64,000 nucleotides of DNA from Streptomyces sp. NBC_01306 (GCF_026340465.1 NZ_JAPEPC010000001.1:1615501-1679500); one strand, 5' to 3'; numbered from the stretch's first letter, positions 1 through 11,595 are shown. Numbers and translations: made by a program. Notes: generated by a model from the sequence alone, not told the origin.

Positions 1-1500
1 CTCCAGGACGTACTCGGTGAGATGCGGCATCAGCCCCGACGACTCGGCGATGGCGATGAACTCGTCCGGGGGGACCCTGCCGCGCTCCGGGTGCACCCAC
101 CGGACCAGCGCCTCAAGACCCGCCACCTGTCCGTCGAACCGGACCTTCGGCTGGTAGTGCAGCTCCACATCGCCCGCGTCGAGCGCGCGCCGCAGATCGC
201 CGAGCAACCCGAGCCGGTCAGGGGTGTTGGAGTCCCGCTTGGACTCGTACACCTCGACACCCGTGCGGTCCCGCTTGGCCTGGTACATCGCCACGTCGGC
301 GCGCTGGAGGAGCCCCTCGGCGTCCAGCGCGTGGTCGGGAAAGACCGAGACGCCGGCGCTCGCCTCAAGGACCAGCGTCAGCCCGTCGAGGTCGAGCGGG
401 GAGCTCAGTTCGGCCACCAGGTGGCGCGCGATGCGCATCACGCTCGTCGCCGAGTCGGCAGCCGGGAGCAGCACGGCGAACTCGTCGCCGCCGAGGCGGG
501 CGACCTCCGCACCGCGCGGCAGTGCGAACCGCAGCCGCTCCGCTATCTGCAACAGCAGCCGGTCGCCCGCGAGATGCCCGAGCGTGTCATTGACCGAGCG
601 GAACCGGTCGAGGTCGATCAGTACCAGTGACGATCTGAATCCGCCATTCTCCGCCTCCGCCAGCGCGGCCCAGGTCCGCTCCAGCAGCCACTGGCGGTTG
701 GGCAGTCCGGTCAGCGGGTCGCGCAGCTGCTCCTCCGCACGGGCCCTGGCGATCCACAGCGTGGAGTCCAGAGCGATCAGCGGCACCGCGAAGAGCGGCA
801 GCAACAGCGGCAGGGACACCGCGACCACGCAGATCAGCGGGGCGATCCCGAGCAGCGCGACGCCGACGAGTCCCTGCCTGACCAGAGCCGTACGGGCGAC
901 GGTCGGCAGCCCGCGGCTGGGCGGCGGCGCCGCGGACCAGAGCAGCATCCGCGCGACGACCAGATAGGCGGCGGCCGCCAGCACGATCTCCGCCGCGGAC
1001 CCGATCCCCCAGGTGAGTGGCTGCCAGGGGTGCGCGACCGTCGAGGTCTCGCCGAAGGCGGCGAGGACGAGGGCGGCGGCGCCGATCCCCAGGATGTCGG
1101 ACGCGCCGTGCAGCAGCCCCTGCCGCCAGCGGCGGCTGCGAGCAGCCCCCACGAGGACGACGACGGCTAGGCTGACCAGCGCCGCGGGCAGCCAGCCGTA
1201 CAGCAGCAGGACGGCGAGGGTGAGAGCGGCGCCGGAACCGGTACCGCCCCACCAGCGGTCGCGGCCCAATGCGACCAGATGGCCCACGATGATGCCGGTG
1301 AGGACGGCGAGCGCCCAGCCCGCCGTGCCGTCGGGGAACAGCGCGCGGCCGTCTCTGACAGCGGCTAACGATCCGGTCACCAGGACGACTGCGGCCAGTC
1401 CCACGACGAACGGGAAGGCGGGCAGCCTCGCCAAGGAGTGAGCGAACTGCGCGAAACCGCGCACCCGCGACTCCGGATCGGCGCTCTCGGTCGGTTTCAT
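1..1500 (-). CDS. rmdB: Membrane GGDEF-EAL cyclic-di-GMP protein (RmdB-like), C-terminus cut by window edge
   Basis: Reading from an ATG at 1500, the frame stays open to base 1, so 500 residues are visible and the end lies outside the window. The first 250 or so residues are rich in hydrophobic helices (a multi-pass membrane sensor region). A GGDEF domain follows, with an intact RLGGDEFAVLLP signature near residue 335, and then the start of an EAL domain (LEALVRW near residue 462, with YQPKV just before). GGDEF domains make and EAL domains hydrolyse c-di-GMP; tandem proteins can do either. The position beside ligA and the membrane-GGDEF-EAL order match RmdB, a Streptomyces phosphodiesterase affecting development. 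The symbol is inferred from context and architecture. Confidence 0.85.
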   Translation of the reverse strand, partial: MKPTESADPESRVRGFAQFAHSLARLPAFPFVVGLAAVVLVTGSLAAVRDGRALFPDGTAGWALAVLTGIIVGHLVALGRDRWWGGTGSGAALTLAVLLLYGWLPAALVSLAVVVLVGAARSRRWRQGLLHGASDILGIGAAALVLAAFGETSTVAHPWQPLTWGIGSAAEIVLAAAAYLVVARMLLWSAAPPPSRGLPTVARTALVRQGLVGVALLGIAPLICVVAVSLPLLLPLFAVPLIALDSTLWIARARAEEQLRDPLTGLPNRQWLLERTWAALAEAENGGFRSSLVLIDLDRFRSVNDTLGHLAGDRLLLQIAERLRFALPRGAEVARLGGDEFAVLLPAADSATSVMRIARHLVAELSSPLDLDGLTLVLEASAGVSVFPDHALDAEGLLQRADVAMYQAKRDRTGVEVYESKRDSNTPDRLGLLGDLRRALDAGDVELHYQPKVRFDGQVAGLEALVRWVHPERGRVPPDEFIAIAESSGLMPHLTEYVLE

Positions 1501-1794
1501 GCCCGTCCCTCTCACAGCCGGCAGTGCCCATGCACGTGATGGCCCGCTGTCATGCCGTCACGGCTCATATCTTGTCCCGGACTCGGGAAGAAACTCCAGA
1601 GGAAGAATCTCCAGAAGAGCAGGGCAGGCCCATTGCAGCCGTGCGGGACGGGCGCACTCTTCAACAGTAGGCCGCGGAAGGGCCTGACGGGCAGCGTCCT
1701 GCAGGTCTTGCCCGAATGCGACCCGACCGTCCCGAACCATCTGCTATGGGCCGAACGGGTGAGCTTGGCCCCACCGTTCACTCCCGCTCCTCCG
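1501..1794. other. Intergenic region upstream of the GGDEF-EAL gene
   Basis: This spacer of 294 bases lies between the ligA stop and the start of the GGDEF-EAL gene. Short reading frames on both strands have no recognisable protein and no good ribosome binding site, so I call no gene. It presumably holds the promoter of the minus-strand membrane protein, but I could not identify convincing -35/-10 boxes or a clear terminator. Confidence 0.4.
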
Positions 1795-4008
<2,214 letters not shown>

Positions 4009-5013
4009 CTACTCAGGGTTGTCAGCGAGTGACCTCGCCGCGCGGGCGCAGTGGGCGAGTGCCGTGCGGGCGTACTCGGGTGAAGCGCCCGCGAGCCCGC
4101 ACGCCGGGGTGAGCACCAGGGACTCGGCGAGAGTCCCCGGATTCAGCCCCAGCCTGCGCCACAGCGTTCTGACACCCATGACGCTACCGGCAGGGTCCGA
4201 CAATGCGGTGTCAGTGCCGGGCACCACACCGGCGAAGAGCTGGGTACCGCCCTCCACGGCCTCGCCGACCGCCTCCTCATCACGCTCGGTGAGGAGGCTG
4301 AAATCGAACGAGATACCTGCCGCACCGGCACGCCGCAGCAGGGCGAACGGCACGTCGGGCGCGCAGGAATGCACGATCGCAGGTCCGTCGCCGACCGCCA
4401 GCACGTCCCGCAGTGTGCCTTCGACCGCCTGCCTGTCCACGGCCCGGTGTGTCCGGTAGCCGCTGGCGGTCCTGATCTGCCCGCGGAGCACGGAGACGAG
4501 TGACGGCTCGTCGAGCTGAAGCACGACCTGCGCGCCGGGCACCCGCCGCCGCACCTCGGCGAGGTGGCCGCGCAGCCCCTCGGTGAGCGAGGCCGCGAGG
4601 TCCCGGCAGGCTCCGGGGTCCCCGAGCGCGGCCTCGCCGCCCCGCAGTTCGAGCCCGGCGGCCAGCGTCCAGGGGCCGACCGCCTGGACCTTGAGCGGCC
4701 CCTCGTACCCCTGGGTGAACTCCTCCAGCGCATCGAGGTCCTCGCCGAGCCAGGAACGTGCCCGCCTGGTGTCGCGCCCGGGCCGGTCGCTCACCCGCCA
4801 GCCGCTGGGCTCCACGTGTGCGTACATCTCGACGAGCATCCCGAGGGTGCGTCCGAGCATGTCGGCACCGGGCCCACGCGCCGGCAGCTCCGGAAGAAAG
4901 GGGAAGTCCTCGAAGGACCCGATGACGGTTTTCGCACTCTCCCGCGCGTCGCCGCCCGGCATGGACCCGATCCCGGTGGCAGGACCCCAACTGAACTTGC
5001 TGTTCTCGCTCAC
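4009..5013 (-). CDS. Cobalamin-independent methionine synthase family protein (MetE C-terminal core only)
   Basis: This protein of about 334 residues resembles the catalytic C-terminal barrel of MetE (Meth_synt_2). It has the N-terminal TGIGSMPG phosphate-loop-like motif, a zinc-ligand-like HSC (IVHSCAPDVPF) and a late cysteine in LTPACGLAG. Full MetE is about 750 residues, so the N-terminal half is absent; short forms are common in actinobacteria and may use a different methyl donor. I chose the GTG at 5013 (VSENSKFSWG) because the alignment-like core begins there and a GGGG stretch precedes it; an upstream in-frame start at 5139 adds unconserved sequence. It is the upstream partner of ligA. 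Confidence 0.85.
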   Translation of the reverse strand: MSENSKFSWGPATGIGSMPGGDARESAKTVIGSFEDFPFLPELPARGPGADMLGRTLGMLVEMYAHVEPSGWRVSDRPGRDTRRARSWLGEDLDALEEFTQGYEGPLKVQAVGPWTLAAGLELRGGEAALGDPGACRDLAASLTEGLRGHLAEVRRRVPGAQVVLQLDEPSLVSVLRGQIRTASGYRTHRAVDRQAVEGTLRDVLAVGDGPAIVHSCAPDVPFALLRRAGAAGISFDFSLLTERDEEAVGEAVEGGTQLFAGVVPGTDTALSDPAGSVMGVRTLWRRLGLNPGTLAESLVLTPACGLAGASPEYARTALAHCARAARSLADNPE

Positions 5014-5111
5014 CCCCGAAGGGTACGAGAGGGCCCGGGCGGAACCGGGGCGGCCCGGACGGTGTATGTATCGAGGAACACCATCGCGGACGGACTTCGA
5101 GGGGGAGACCG

Positions 5112-6485
5112 ATGAAGGACCGGCTGGACGGCTGGACATGGAATTCCGGCGACAGTGACACGGAGGCCGATTCGGGGCCCCCTTCGAGGGGTCAGTACGC
5201 CGTTCCGCGGATACGGCGGACTCCGGCCGAGTCGGCGCGCGCCTCGGCTGCCTGGATTCATGCCAGATGGATCAAGCTGGTCACCGTCGTGACCGTGCTG
5301 GCCCTCGCGATCGGTGGCTGGCAGACATACAAGTACCTCACCCGCTACCACGAGCAAATCAGCGGCACGCACGGCTCCTTCCCCAGCGCACTCGGCACCG
5401 CCGCACCCGAGCGGCCGGACCGCGTACTGCCGAGTGGTTCCGGCGCCCCGGTGGGTGTCGTCGGCGGCCTGGTTCTGCACGAGCGGGACAACGGCATAAC
5501 GGCGGACAACGTCCGTACCGACCGGACCTACTGGCATTACGGGCGCGAGAAGTCCGCTCTGATTTCGGAGTCCGTCGTCAGCGGCGCCGTCGTCCTCTGG
5601 TACGAGGACGGACTCGCGGTCTCGGTGGACCTGCACAGCGGGAAGCCCCGCTGGCACACGAAGGTGGCAGGGAAGGTGCGGGATTCCGGAGACAGAGTCT
5701 GGCCGTCCGCGAACACCGTGATCATCAACCAGCGGGACCGGTTGACCGGCCTGTCCGGTCGCAGCGGAAAGCAACTCTGGTCCATCGCACCGCCCAAGGG
5801 ATGCAGGGGATGGGAGCTTCGGCCACCGCTGGATCTGTCGGGCACCGAGGCATTCGACGCCACCGACTGCTCAGGGTCGTTGGACGGGCTGTACGGAGTG
5901 GATCCGACCAGCGGCCGGTCCCGCTGGCACCTCCAGGATCCGTATCTCGACTACGGACGTCTCGGGGACCACACCCTGGTCACCCTGACGCCTGTCGGCT
6001 CCCTGGTCACGGTGGATGTGTCGGGGGCGCGGCCCCGGACCCACTCGGCCTTCCTCGCGCACCACCTGGATCTGCGCGCCGTAAGTGACGGCATGGTCAT
6101 TCTCAGCTCCGCCGACGACACCTCATTCACCGCACGGCAGGTGAGCAACGACAGCAGCAGCAAGGCTCTCTGGACCGTGAAGGCGGACAAGGGGAGCGAG
6201 CTGGGGCTCCCCCGGACCGCCGACAACCGGGTGTACATACCGCAGTACCAGCCATCGGCGAAGGCGAAGCAGAAGAAGACTCATGGCTCGGCGCAACTGC
6301 TCGTCCTGGACGCACGGACCGGTCACGAGCTGCACCGAACCGAGCTGCCCGATTCCCTCTACGGGAATCCGGACGACCTCGATGTGGGCATGATGGCCGT
6401 CCTCGGAGCGAAGTACGGCGTGGTCAGGGTCGGCTTGAGCGGCTTCCTGGTCTCTCCCGAGGACCAGGTCACCCTGGCGGAATAG
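5112..6485 (+). CDS. Single-pass membrane protein with extracytoplasmic PQQ-like beta-propeller
   Basis: The 457-residue protein has a basic cytoplasmic N-terminus, one membrane helix at about residues 53-70 (VTVVTVLALAIGG) and a large outer domain. That domain carries repeated propeller blades such as SGKPRWHTKV, SGKQLWSIA and SGRSRWHLQDP, the usual G-x-x-x-W pattern of PQQ-like folds. No PQQ dehydrogenase catalytic residues are evident, so a binding or scaffold role is likelier than an enzyme. The ATG follows a strong GAGGGGGAGA site. It is divergent from the methionine synthase-like gene with about 100 bases between starts. The specific function is unknown. Confidence 0.8.
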   Translation: MKDRLDGWTWNSGDSDTEADSGPPSRGQYAVPRIRRTPAESARASAAWIHARWIKLVTVVTVLALAIGGWQTYKYLTRYHEQISGTHGSFPSALGTAAPERPDRVLPSGSGAPVGVVGGLVLHERDNGITADNVRTDRTYWHYGREKSALISESVVSGAVVLWYEDGLAVSVDLHSGKPRWHTKVAGKVRDSGDRVWPSANTVIINQRDRLTGLSGRSGKQLWSIAPPKGCRGWELRPPLDLSGTEAFDATDCSGSLDGLYGVDPTSGRSRWHLQDPYLDYGRLGDHTLVTLTPVGSLVTVDVSGARPRTHSAFLAHHLDLRAVSDGMVILSSADDTSFTARQVSNDSSSKALWTVKADKGSELGLPRTADNRVYIPQYQPSAKAKQKKTHGSAQLLVLDARTGHELHRTELPDSLYGNPDDLDVGMMAVLGAKYGVVRVGLSGFLVSPEDQVTLAE

Positions 6486-6564
6486 CGCCCGGCAGGGTCG
6501 CGGACGATCGGCAGTGGCGATCCGACCGGCCATGGCCGACCAGGAGGAGCGCTCGCCCGCTCCG

Positions 6565-6609
6565 GCCCCTGCCCCTGCCCCTGCCCCTGCCCCTGCCCCT
6601 GCCCCTGCC
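6565..6609. repeat. Hexanucleotide tandem repeat (GCCCCT) x7 plus a partial copy
   Basis: Seven perfect GCCCCT units followed by GCC lie immediately after the SDR stop codon and downstream of the convergent propeller gene. The repeat is intergenic and uninterrupted, so it is a candidate for slippage-driven length variation. On the minus strand it reads GGGGCA repeats in the SDR 3' tail. Confidence 0.9.
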
Positions 6610-6610
6610 G

Positions 6611-7300
6611 TCAGCTCCCCGCCCGGACTGTCACGTCGTTGATCTCCGCGTCGCGCGGGAGGTCCAGGGACGTCAGGATGGTCATGGCGACCGACTCGGG
6701 GTCGATGAGGCCTTCCGGCCGGTACTCCTTGCCCTCCTGCGAGTGGATCTTGGCTTGCATGGGACTCGCCGTGCGGCCCGGGTAGACGGATGTGACCCGG
6801 ACACCGTTCGCGTGCTCCTCCTGGCGCAGAGCGTCGGCCAGGGCCTTCAGGCCGTGCTTGGCGGCGGCGTAAGCGCCCCACTCCGCATGGGCGTTGAGGC
6901 CGGCGCCGGAGTTGACGAAGACGACCTGGCCGCGGACGGCGCGCAGTTGGGGCAGCATCAGCCGGGTCAGCTCGGCCGGCGCGATGAGGTTGGTGTTGAG
7001 CTGCTGGTGCCAGGTCGGGGGACGCAGTTCCGCGACGGGAGAGAGGTCGACGATGCCCGCGATGTGCAGCAGCGAGTCGACCTGCTCCGGCATCGTCTGC
7101 TTGCCGAGCGCCCAGGAGATGCGGTCGGGATTCGCCAGGTCGGCGACGAGCGTTTCCGCGCCGGGGAAGCGTCCCGCCAGCTCCTTGGCGCGCCCCGTGT
7201 CGCGCGCCACGATGACGAGGTGGTCGCCGCGCTCATGGAGGCGGCGCGCGACAGCCGCGCCGATGCCGGAACCAGCACCAGTGATCACATGTGTAGCCAT
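6611..7300 (-). CDS. Short-chain dehydrogenase/reductase (SDR)
   Basis: The 229-residue classical SDR has the NAD(P)-binding TGAGSGIG at residues 6-13, a D-A-N-like strand (VADLAN), NSGAG after the fourth strand and the catalytic YAAAK (WGAYAAAKHG) followed by the YPGRT turn. It should be a soluble oxidoreductase; the substrate cannot be told from sequence. I took the ATG at 7300 (MATHVITG) because the Rossmann fold begins at once; a longer start would run into the upstream LOG gene, whose stop is at 7317. The 16-base gap implies co-transcription with it. Confidence 0.92.
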   Translation of the reverse strand: MATHVITGAGSGIGAAVARRLHERGDHLVIVARDTGRAKELAGRFPGAETLVADLANPDRISWALGKQTMPEQVDSLLHIAGIVDLSPVAELRPPTWHQQLNTNLIAPAELTRLMLPQLRAVRGQVVFVNSGAGLNAHAEWGAYAAAKHGLKALADALRQEEHANGVRVTSVYPGRTASPMQAKIHSQEGKEYRPEGLIDPESVAMTILTSLDLPRDAEINDVTVRAGS

Positions 7301-7316
7301 GGGCCCCATCGTCGCA

Positions 7317-7856
7317 CTACTGGACGCCCTGCGACTCCTCCAGGTACGCCAGCGCGGCCACCCCGTCCTCGGCGAACAAGACCAGGTCAGTGAGGGGAAC
7401 GGGCAGGAACCCCTCATCCTCCATCCGCTGAAACTGCTGCTTCAGACCGTCGTAGAAGCCGGCCGTGTTCAGCAGCACCACCGGCTTCGCGGTCTTCCCG
7501 TGCTTCTTCAGCTCAAGGATCTCGGTGGCCTCGTCGAGCGTGCCGGTGCCACCCACCATGATCACAACCGCGTCGGACTTGGCGAGCAGCAGCGCCTTGC
7601 GTTCGGCCAGATCGGAGGCAATCACCATTTCGTCCGCGTCGGTACGGGCCTTGGCCGCGAGGAAGTCCACCGACACCCCGACGAGCCGTCCGCCGGTCTC
7701 CTGCACGGCGTCGGCCACCACCTTCATCAGTCCGCTCTCCGAGCCACCCCAGACCAGGGTGTGGCCGCCCCTGCCGAGCAGTTCGGCGAATTCACGGGCG
7801 GGGCGGGTGTAGCGCTCGTCGAGATCGGCGGCGGAGAGGAAGACACAGATATTCAT
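7317..7856 (-). CDS. LOG-family (TIGR00730-type) nucleotide-monophosphate phosphoribohydrolase-like protein
   Basis: This 179-residue Rossmann-type protein has FLSAAD near the N-terminus, the GGSESGLM nucleotide-binding turn and the family signature GGTGTLDE (consensus GGxGTxxE). Family members cleave nucleoside 5'-monophosphates to base plus ribose-5-phosphate; plant homologues activate cytokinins, and bacterial ones serve in nucleotide turnover. The first glycine of the usual PGGxGT motif is kept, but the proline is replaced (MVGGTGT). The ATG at 7856 gives the start MNICVFLS, typical of the family. The gene is divergent from the DUF427 gene across 61 bases and upstream of the SDR. Confidence 0.85.
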   Translation of the reverse strand: MNICVFLSAADLDERYTRPAREFAELLGRGGHTLVWGGSESGLMKVVADAVQETGGRLVGVSVDFLAAKARTDADEMVIASDLAERKALLLAKSDAVVIMVGGTGTLDEATEILELKKHGKTAKPVVLLNTAGFYDGLKQQFQRMEDEGFLPVPLTDLVLFAEDGVAALAYLEESQGVQ

Positions 7857-7917
7857 GCGTCCACGGTAGAGGCAGCCCGCAGGGAAGAAGTTCCGGCCCG
7901 GATGCGCTGAATCACAT

Positions 7918-8241
7918 ATGACGACTGGACATCGCATCACCATCGAGCAAGGTACCGAGCATGTACGGGTGGTCCGCGAGGGCCGGGTCCTGGCGGAGAG
8001 CCGTCGGCCCCTGCTGCTGCACGAGACAGGGCTCCCGGTGCGCTACTACCTCCCGCCGGAGGACGTGCACACCGAGCTGCTGACCCCCTCGGACACGCAC
8101 ACCCACTGTCCCTTCAAGGGCGACGCGTCCTACTGGTCGCTGCCCGAAGCAGCCGATCTTGTCTGGGCGTACCCGGAGCCGCTGGCCCAAGTCGCCCAGA
8201 TCAAGGATCACTTCTGCTTCTACGACACCGAAGTGGTCTGA
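7918..8241 (+). CDS. DUF427 domain protein
   Basis: The 107-residue protein consists almost entirely of one DUF427 domain: [15 protein letters not shown], the LPVRYYLP strand, [14 protein letters not shown] and AWAYPEP-like WAYPEPL. DUF427 proteins are small beta-rich cytoplasmic proteins of unknown activity. The last codons (EVV, stop) lie inside the first unit of a 15-base repeat and overlap the 3' end of the convergent mnmA gene by 22 bases. The start ATG at 7918 is the first methionine and fits the domain. Confidence 0.88.
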   Translation: MTTGHRITIEQGTEHVRVVREGRVLAESRRPLLLHETGLPVRYYLPPEDVHTELLTPSDTHTHCPFKGDASYWSLPEAADLVWAYPEPLAQVAQIKDHFCFYDTEVV

Positions 8242-9479
8242 GAAGCGGTGGTCTGAGGAGCGGTGGTCCGAGACGCAGTGGTCCGAGGCGCGGCTGTCTC
8301 GGGCCCGGCGGCACCGGACGTGGTCGCCCCGGTCTCCCGGGGCGGTGTCGTCCTGGCTGCCCGGTCCGTGGTGGCGATGGTTGCCGAGCCGACGACGCGT
8401 GTGCCGTCGTAGAGCACGATCGCCTGGCCGGGTGCCACGCCGCGTACCGGCTCGTCGAACGTGACGTTGAGGGTGCCGCCCACCAGCTCGGCGGTCACCG
8501 GCGTCTCGCCGCCGTGCGCACGCAGCTGGGCGGTGTACGTCCCGGCCCCGGCCGGGGCGTCGCCGCACCAGCGGGGCTTGATCGCGGTGAGCGCGGTGAC
8601 GTCCAGGGCCTCGACCGGCCCCACCGTCACGGTGTTGTTCACCGGGGAGATGTCGAGGACGTAGCGCGGCTTGCCGTCCGCGGCCGGGTGGCCGATGCGC
8701 AGCCCCTTGCGCTGGCCGATGGTGAAGCCGAAGGCGCCTTCGTGGCTGCCGACCTTCGTACCGGACTCGTCGACGATGTCGCCCTCTGCCTTGCCGCCGA
8801 GGCGTGCGGCGAGGAAGCCCTGGGTGTCGCCGTCGGCGATGAAGCAGATGTCGTGGCTGTCGGGCTTCTTGGCGACGGCCAGGCCCCGCCGCTCGGCCTC
8901 GGCCCGGATCTCGTCCTTCGTGGTCAGAGTGTCACCGAGCGGGAACATGGCGTGCGCGAGCTGGCGCTCGTCCAGCACCCCGAGGACGTACGACTGGTCC
9001 TTGGCCATGTCGGAGGCCCGGTGCATCTCGCGTGAGCCGTCCTCGTTGAGGACGACCGTGGCGTAGTGGCCGGTGCAGACCGCGTCGAAGCCGAGGGCGA
9101 GAGCCTTGTCGAGGAGCGCCGCGAACTTGATCTTCTCGTTGCAGCGCAGACACGGATTGGGGGTGCGTCCGGCCTCGTACTCCGCGACGAAGTCATCCAC
9201 GACGTCCTCACGGAACCGCTCGGCCAGGTCCCAGATGTAGAAGGGGATGCCGATGACGTCCGCCGCACGACGGGCGTCGCGGGAGTCCTCGATGGTGCAG
9301 CAGCCACGCGCGCCGGTGCGGAACGACTGCGGGTTGGCGGAGAGCGCCAGGTGCACACCGGTCACATCGTGTCCGGCCTCGGCGGCACGGGCGGCGGCCA
9401 CGGCGGAGTCCACACCGCCGGACATCGCGGCCAGTACCCGGAGGGGACGGGGGCGGGGGCTCTGGGGTGTCTGAGTCAT
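8220..9479 (-). CDS. mnmA: tRNA-specific 2-thiouridylase MnmA
   Basis: The 419-residue enzyme makes 2-thiouridine at position 34 of Glu, Gln and Lys tRNAs. It has the ATP PP-loop [10 protein letters not shown] near residue 20, the first catalytic cysteine in [12 protein letters not shown], tRNA contact segment TGHYAT and the second catalytic cysteine in HDICFI. The ATG at 9479 gives MTQTPQS just before the fold. Sulfur would come from the cysteine desulfurase at 10360-11523. The C-terminus is odd: after [10 protein letters not shown] it runs into about 35 low-complexity residues (TTAS/TTAP repeats) encoded by a tandem DNA repeat and overlapping the DUF427 gene. Confidence 0.97.
   Translation of the reverse strand: MTQTPQSPRPRPLRVLAAMSGGVDSAVAAARAAEAGHDVTGVHLALSANPQSFRTGARGCCTIEDSRDARRAADVIGIPFYIWDLAERFREDVVDDFVAEYEAGRTPNPCLRCNEKIKFAALLDKALALGFDAVCTGHYATVVLNEDGSREMHRASDMAKDQSYVLGVLDERQLAHAMFPLGDTLTTKDEIRAEAERRGLAVAKKPDSHDICFIADGDTQGFLAARLGGKAEGDIVDESGTKVGSHEGAFGFTIGQRKGLRIGHPAADGKPRYVLDISPVNNTVTVGPVEALDVTALTAIKPRWCGDAPAGAGTYTAQLRAHGGETPVTAELVGGTLNVTFDEPVRGVAPGQAIVLYDGTRVVGSATIATTDRAARTTPPRETGATTSGAAGPETAAPRTTASRTTAPQTTASQTTSVS
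8233..8292. repeat. Four tandem 15-base units in the mnmA 3' end
   Basis: Four adjacent units of the form GTGGTCYGAGRMGCR start at 8233, 8248, 8263 and 8278. On the minus strand they encode pentapeptides like RTTAS at the MnmA C-terminus. On the plus strand every unit contains GTC-TGA, so the DUF427 stop is the first of four equivalent stops. The pattern suggests local duplication of the overlapping gene ends. Confidence 0.85.
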
Positions 9480-9540
9480 AGCCGTACCAGGGTACGGGCA
9501 TGGGGGAATCCCGCGCTCGCACGGATGCGTTGAGGCACAT

Positions 9541-10191
9541 ATGGAAGGTACGGGCGGCGACAGGGACCGGCACGTGGGCAGGCGGACCCTGCTGATCGGC
9601 GGGCTGGGCGCCGCGGCGGGTGCGGCGGCGTTGGGCAGGGGTGTGTGGGACCACCTGTCCGGCGGCGGGAAGCCGCACGAGAACGGGGCAGTGGATTTCG
9701 CCGGGGCCCAGTGGGCCGCGGCCTCCCCGGCCAACTACCGGCCGGCCGACCGGCCCCATGACTATGCGATCGACCGGGTCGTCATCCATACCGTCCAGGG
9801 CAGTTACGCGATGGCGCTCAGGGTCTTCGCCGACCCGGCCCACGCGGCCGCCGCGCACTATGTCGTGCGAAGGGACGGAAAGGTGGCGCAGACGGTCCGG
9901 GAGCTGGACGTGGCGTTCCACGCGGGCAACCGCGCCTACAACGAACGCAGCATCGGGATAGAGCACGAGGGGTTCGTGGACCGGGCATCGTCGTTCACGG
10001 ACGCCATGTACCGGTCGTCCGCGCGGCTGACCGCGGACATCTGCACGCGGTACGGGATACCCGTGGACCGGCAGCACATCATCGGGCACGTGGAGGTCCC
10101 GGGGGCCGACCACACGGACCCGGGGCCCTACTGGGACTGGGCCTGGTACGTACGGCTGGCGCGAAAGGCGCGGGAGCGGTCCGGAACGTAA
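9541..10191 (+). CDS. Tat-exported N-acetylmuramoyl-L-alanine amidase (amidase_2 family)
   Basis: The 216-residue protein begins with a twin-arginine signal (GRRTLLIGG followed by an alanine/glycine-rich stretch to about residue 34). The amidase_2/PGRP fold follows: VIHTVQGSY with the first zinc histidine, [17 protein letters not shown] and a C-terminal [14 protein letters not shown] holding the second zinc histidine. Such enzymes cut the amide between muramic acid and L-alanine in peptidoglycan, outside the membrane. It is a single gene on the plus strand between mnmA and the cysteine desulfurase, with its start 61 bases from the divergent mnmA start. Confidence 0.92.
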   Translation: MEGTGGDRDRHVGRRTLLIGGLGAAAGAAALGRGVWDHLSGGGKPHENGAVDFAGAQWAAASPANYRPADRPHDYAIDRVVIHTVQGSYAMALRVFADPAHAAAAHYVVRRDGKVAQTVRELDVAFHAGNRAYNERSIGIEHEGFVDRASSFTDAMYRSSARLTADICTRYGIPVDRQHIIGHVEVPGADHTDPGPYWDWAWYVRLARKARERSGT

Positions 10192-10268
10192 CGGGGCCGG
10201 CCCGGACAGTAACGAGAGGTCGATCGCGGTCCCGGACTGTGAAGAGCCCGGTGCGGACCGTGCAGCGT

Positions 10269-10374
10269 CCGCCTCAGCTCAGCCCGCCTCAGTTCCGCCT
10301 CAGCTCGGTCCGGCCCAGCTCAGCACTCGACCCGACCCAGCCCAGCGGCCAGTCCCGCCTCAGCTCAGTCCGGC
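10269..10374. repeat. Degenerate CCTCAGCTC-type repeat cluster
   Basis: Copies of CCTCAGCTCAG, CCTCAGTTCCG, CCTCAGCTCGGTCCGGCC and CCTCAGCTCAGTCCGGCC are spread across the 3' side of the cysteine desulfurase gene. The last copy includes its stop codon (10360-10362). The units are imperfect and unequally spaced. I see no hairpin typical of a terminator; an expanded simple-sequence tract is the plainest reading. Confidence 0.6.
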
Positions 10375-11523
10375 CGACCGGGCCCGTTCCACCGCCGGGC
10401 CGATCGCCTCCGCCACCGCCGCCACATCCGCCTCGGTCGAGGTGTGCCCGAGGGAGAACCGCAGGGTGCCGCGGGCGAGATCGGGGTCCGTGCCCGTGGC
10501 CAGGAGCACGTGGCTGGGCTGCGCCACGCCCGCCGTGCAGGCCGAGCCGGTGGAGCAGGCGATGCCCTGGGCGTCCAGGAGCAGCAGCAGGGAGTCGCCC
10601 TCGCAGCCGGGGAAGGTGAAGTGGGCGTTGGCGGGCAGGCGGTCCGACGGGTCGCCGCCCAGGATCGCCGTGGGGACCGCGGACCGTACCGCGGCGATCA
10701 GTCCGTCGCGCAGCGCGCCGATCTCCCGGGCGAAGGCCTCGCGCCGCTCGGCGGCCAGCGTGCCCGCCACGGCGAAGGAGGCTATGGCCGGGGCGTCCAG
10801 CGTCCCGGAGCGTACGTGGCGCTCCTGGCCCCCGCCGTGCAGGACGGGCACCGGTGTGTACTCACGGCCGAGCAGCAGGGCGCCGATCCCGTAGGGGCCG
10901 CCGATCTTGTGGCCCGACACCGTCATCGCGGCCAGGCCGGACGCGGCGAAATCCAGCGGGAGCTGGCCGTACGCCTGCACCGCGTCGGCGTGCAGCGGAA
11001 TGTCGAAGTCGGCTGCCACATCGGCCAGTTCACGGACCGGCATGACCGTGCCGATCTCGTTGTTGGCCCACATCACGGTGGCGAGCGCGACATCGGACGG
11101 GTTCCGTTCGATCGCCTCGCGGAGGGATTCGGGGCGCACCCGGCCGTAGCCGTCGACCGGGAGGTACTCGACCGTCGCGCCCTCGTGCTCGCCCAGCCAG
11201 TCGACGGCGTCCAGGACGGCGTGATGCTCGACCGGGCTCACCAGCACCCGGTTCCTGCGCGGATCGGCGTCGCGGCGGGCCCAGAAGAGGCCCTTGACCG
11301 CGAGGTTGTCGGCCTCGGTGCCGCCCGCGGTGAAGACCACCTCGCTGGGGCGCGCGCCGAGCGACTCCGCGAGAGCCTCCCGGGCTTCCTCGACGGTACG
11401 CCGGGCCCGTCGCCCGGCGGCGTGCAGCGATGAGGCGTTGCCGGTGACGGTGAGCTGGGCGGTCATCGCCTCGACCGCCTCCGGAAGCATGGGAGTGGTC
11501 GCAGCGTGGTCGAGGTAAGCCAT
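10360..11523 (-). CDS. Cysteine desulfurase (IscS/NifS family)
   Basis: This 387-residue PLP enzyme removes sulfur from cysteine and passes it on as a persulfide. It has the N-terminal YLDHAATTP, the GGTEADNLA phosphate-binding loop, the HHAV pair, the PLP lysine in [10 protein letters not shown] and the catalytic cysteine loop in [10 protein letters not shown]. The linked mnmA gene (minus strand, with only the opposite-strand amidase between) suggests that it feeds tRNA thiolation; no IscU or SufS partner genes are adjacent. Its length is normal for the group and the start ATG gives [11 protein letters not shown], the usual family start. Confidence 0.96.
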   Translation of the reverse strand: MAYLDHAATTPMLPEAVEAMTAQLTVTGNASSLHAAGRRARRTVEEAREALAESLGARPSEVVFTAGGTEADNLAVKGLFWARRDADPRRNRVLVSPVEHHAVLDAVDWLGEHEGATVEYLPVDGYGRVRPESLREAIERNPSDVALATVMWANNEIGTVMPVRELADVAADFDIPLHADAVQAYGQLPLDFAASGLAAMTVSGHKIGGPYGIGALLLGREYTPVPVLHGGGQERHVRSGTLDAPAIASFAVAGTLAAERREAFAREIGALRDGLIAAVRSAVPTAILGGDPSDRLPANAHFTFPGCEGDSLLLLLDAQGIACSTGSACTAGVAQPSHVLLATGTDPDLARGTLRFSLGHTSTEADVAAVAEAIGPAVERARSAGLS

Positions 11524-11595
11524 GGTGCCGACGATTCTACGAGTTCCGGGGTGGGCTCCCCGCCGCGCATCCCCCGGTGGGCGACCGGTGACCGG

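Noticed and set aside
587..1531. A 314-residue minus-strand frame overlapping the GGDEF gene
   Set aside because: It is a different frame from the GGDEF-EAL protein and is Arg/Gly/Ala rich with no domain. The in-frame gene from 1500 has clear GGDEF and EAL motifs.
10192..10359. A small gene downstream of the amidase
   Set aside because: Only low-complexity Pro/Ser/Arg frames occur, made by the CCTCAG repeats. No ribosome site or conserved protein.
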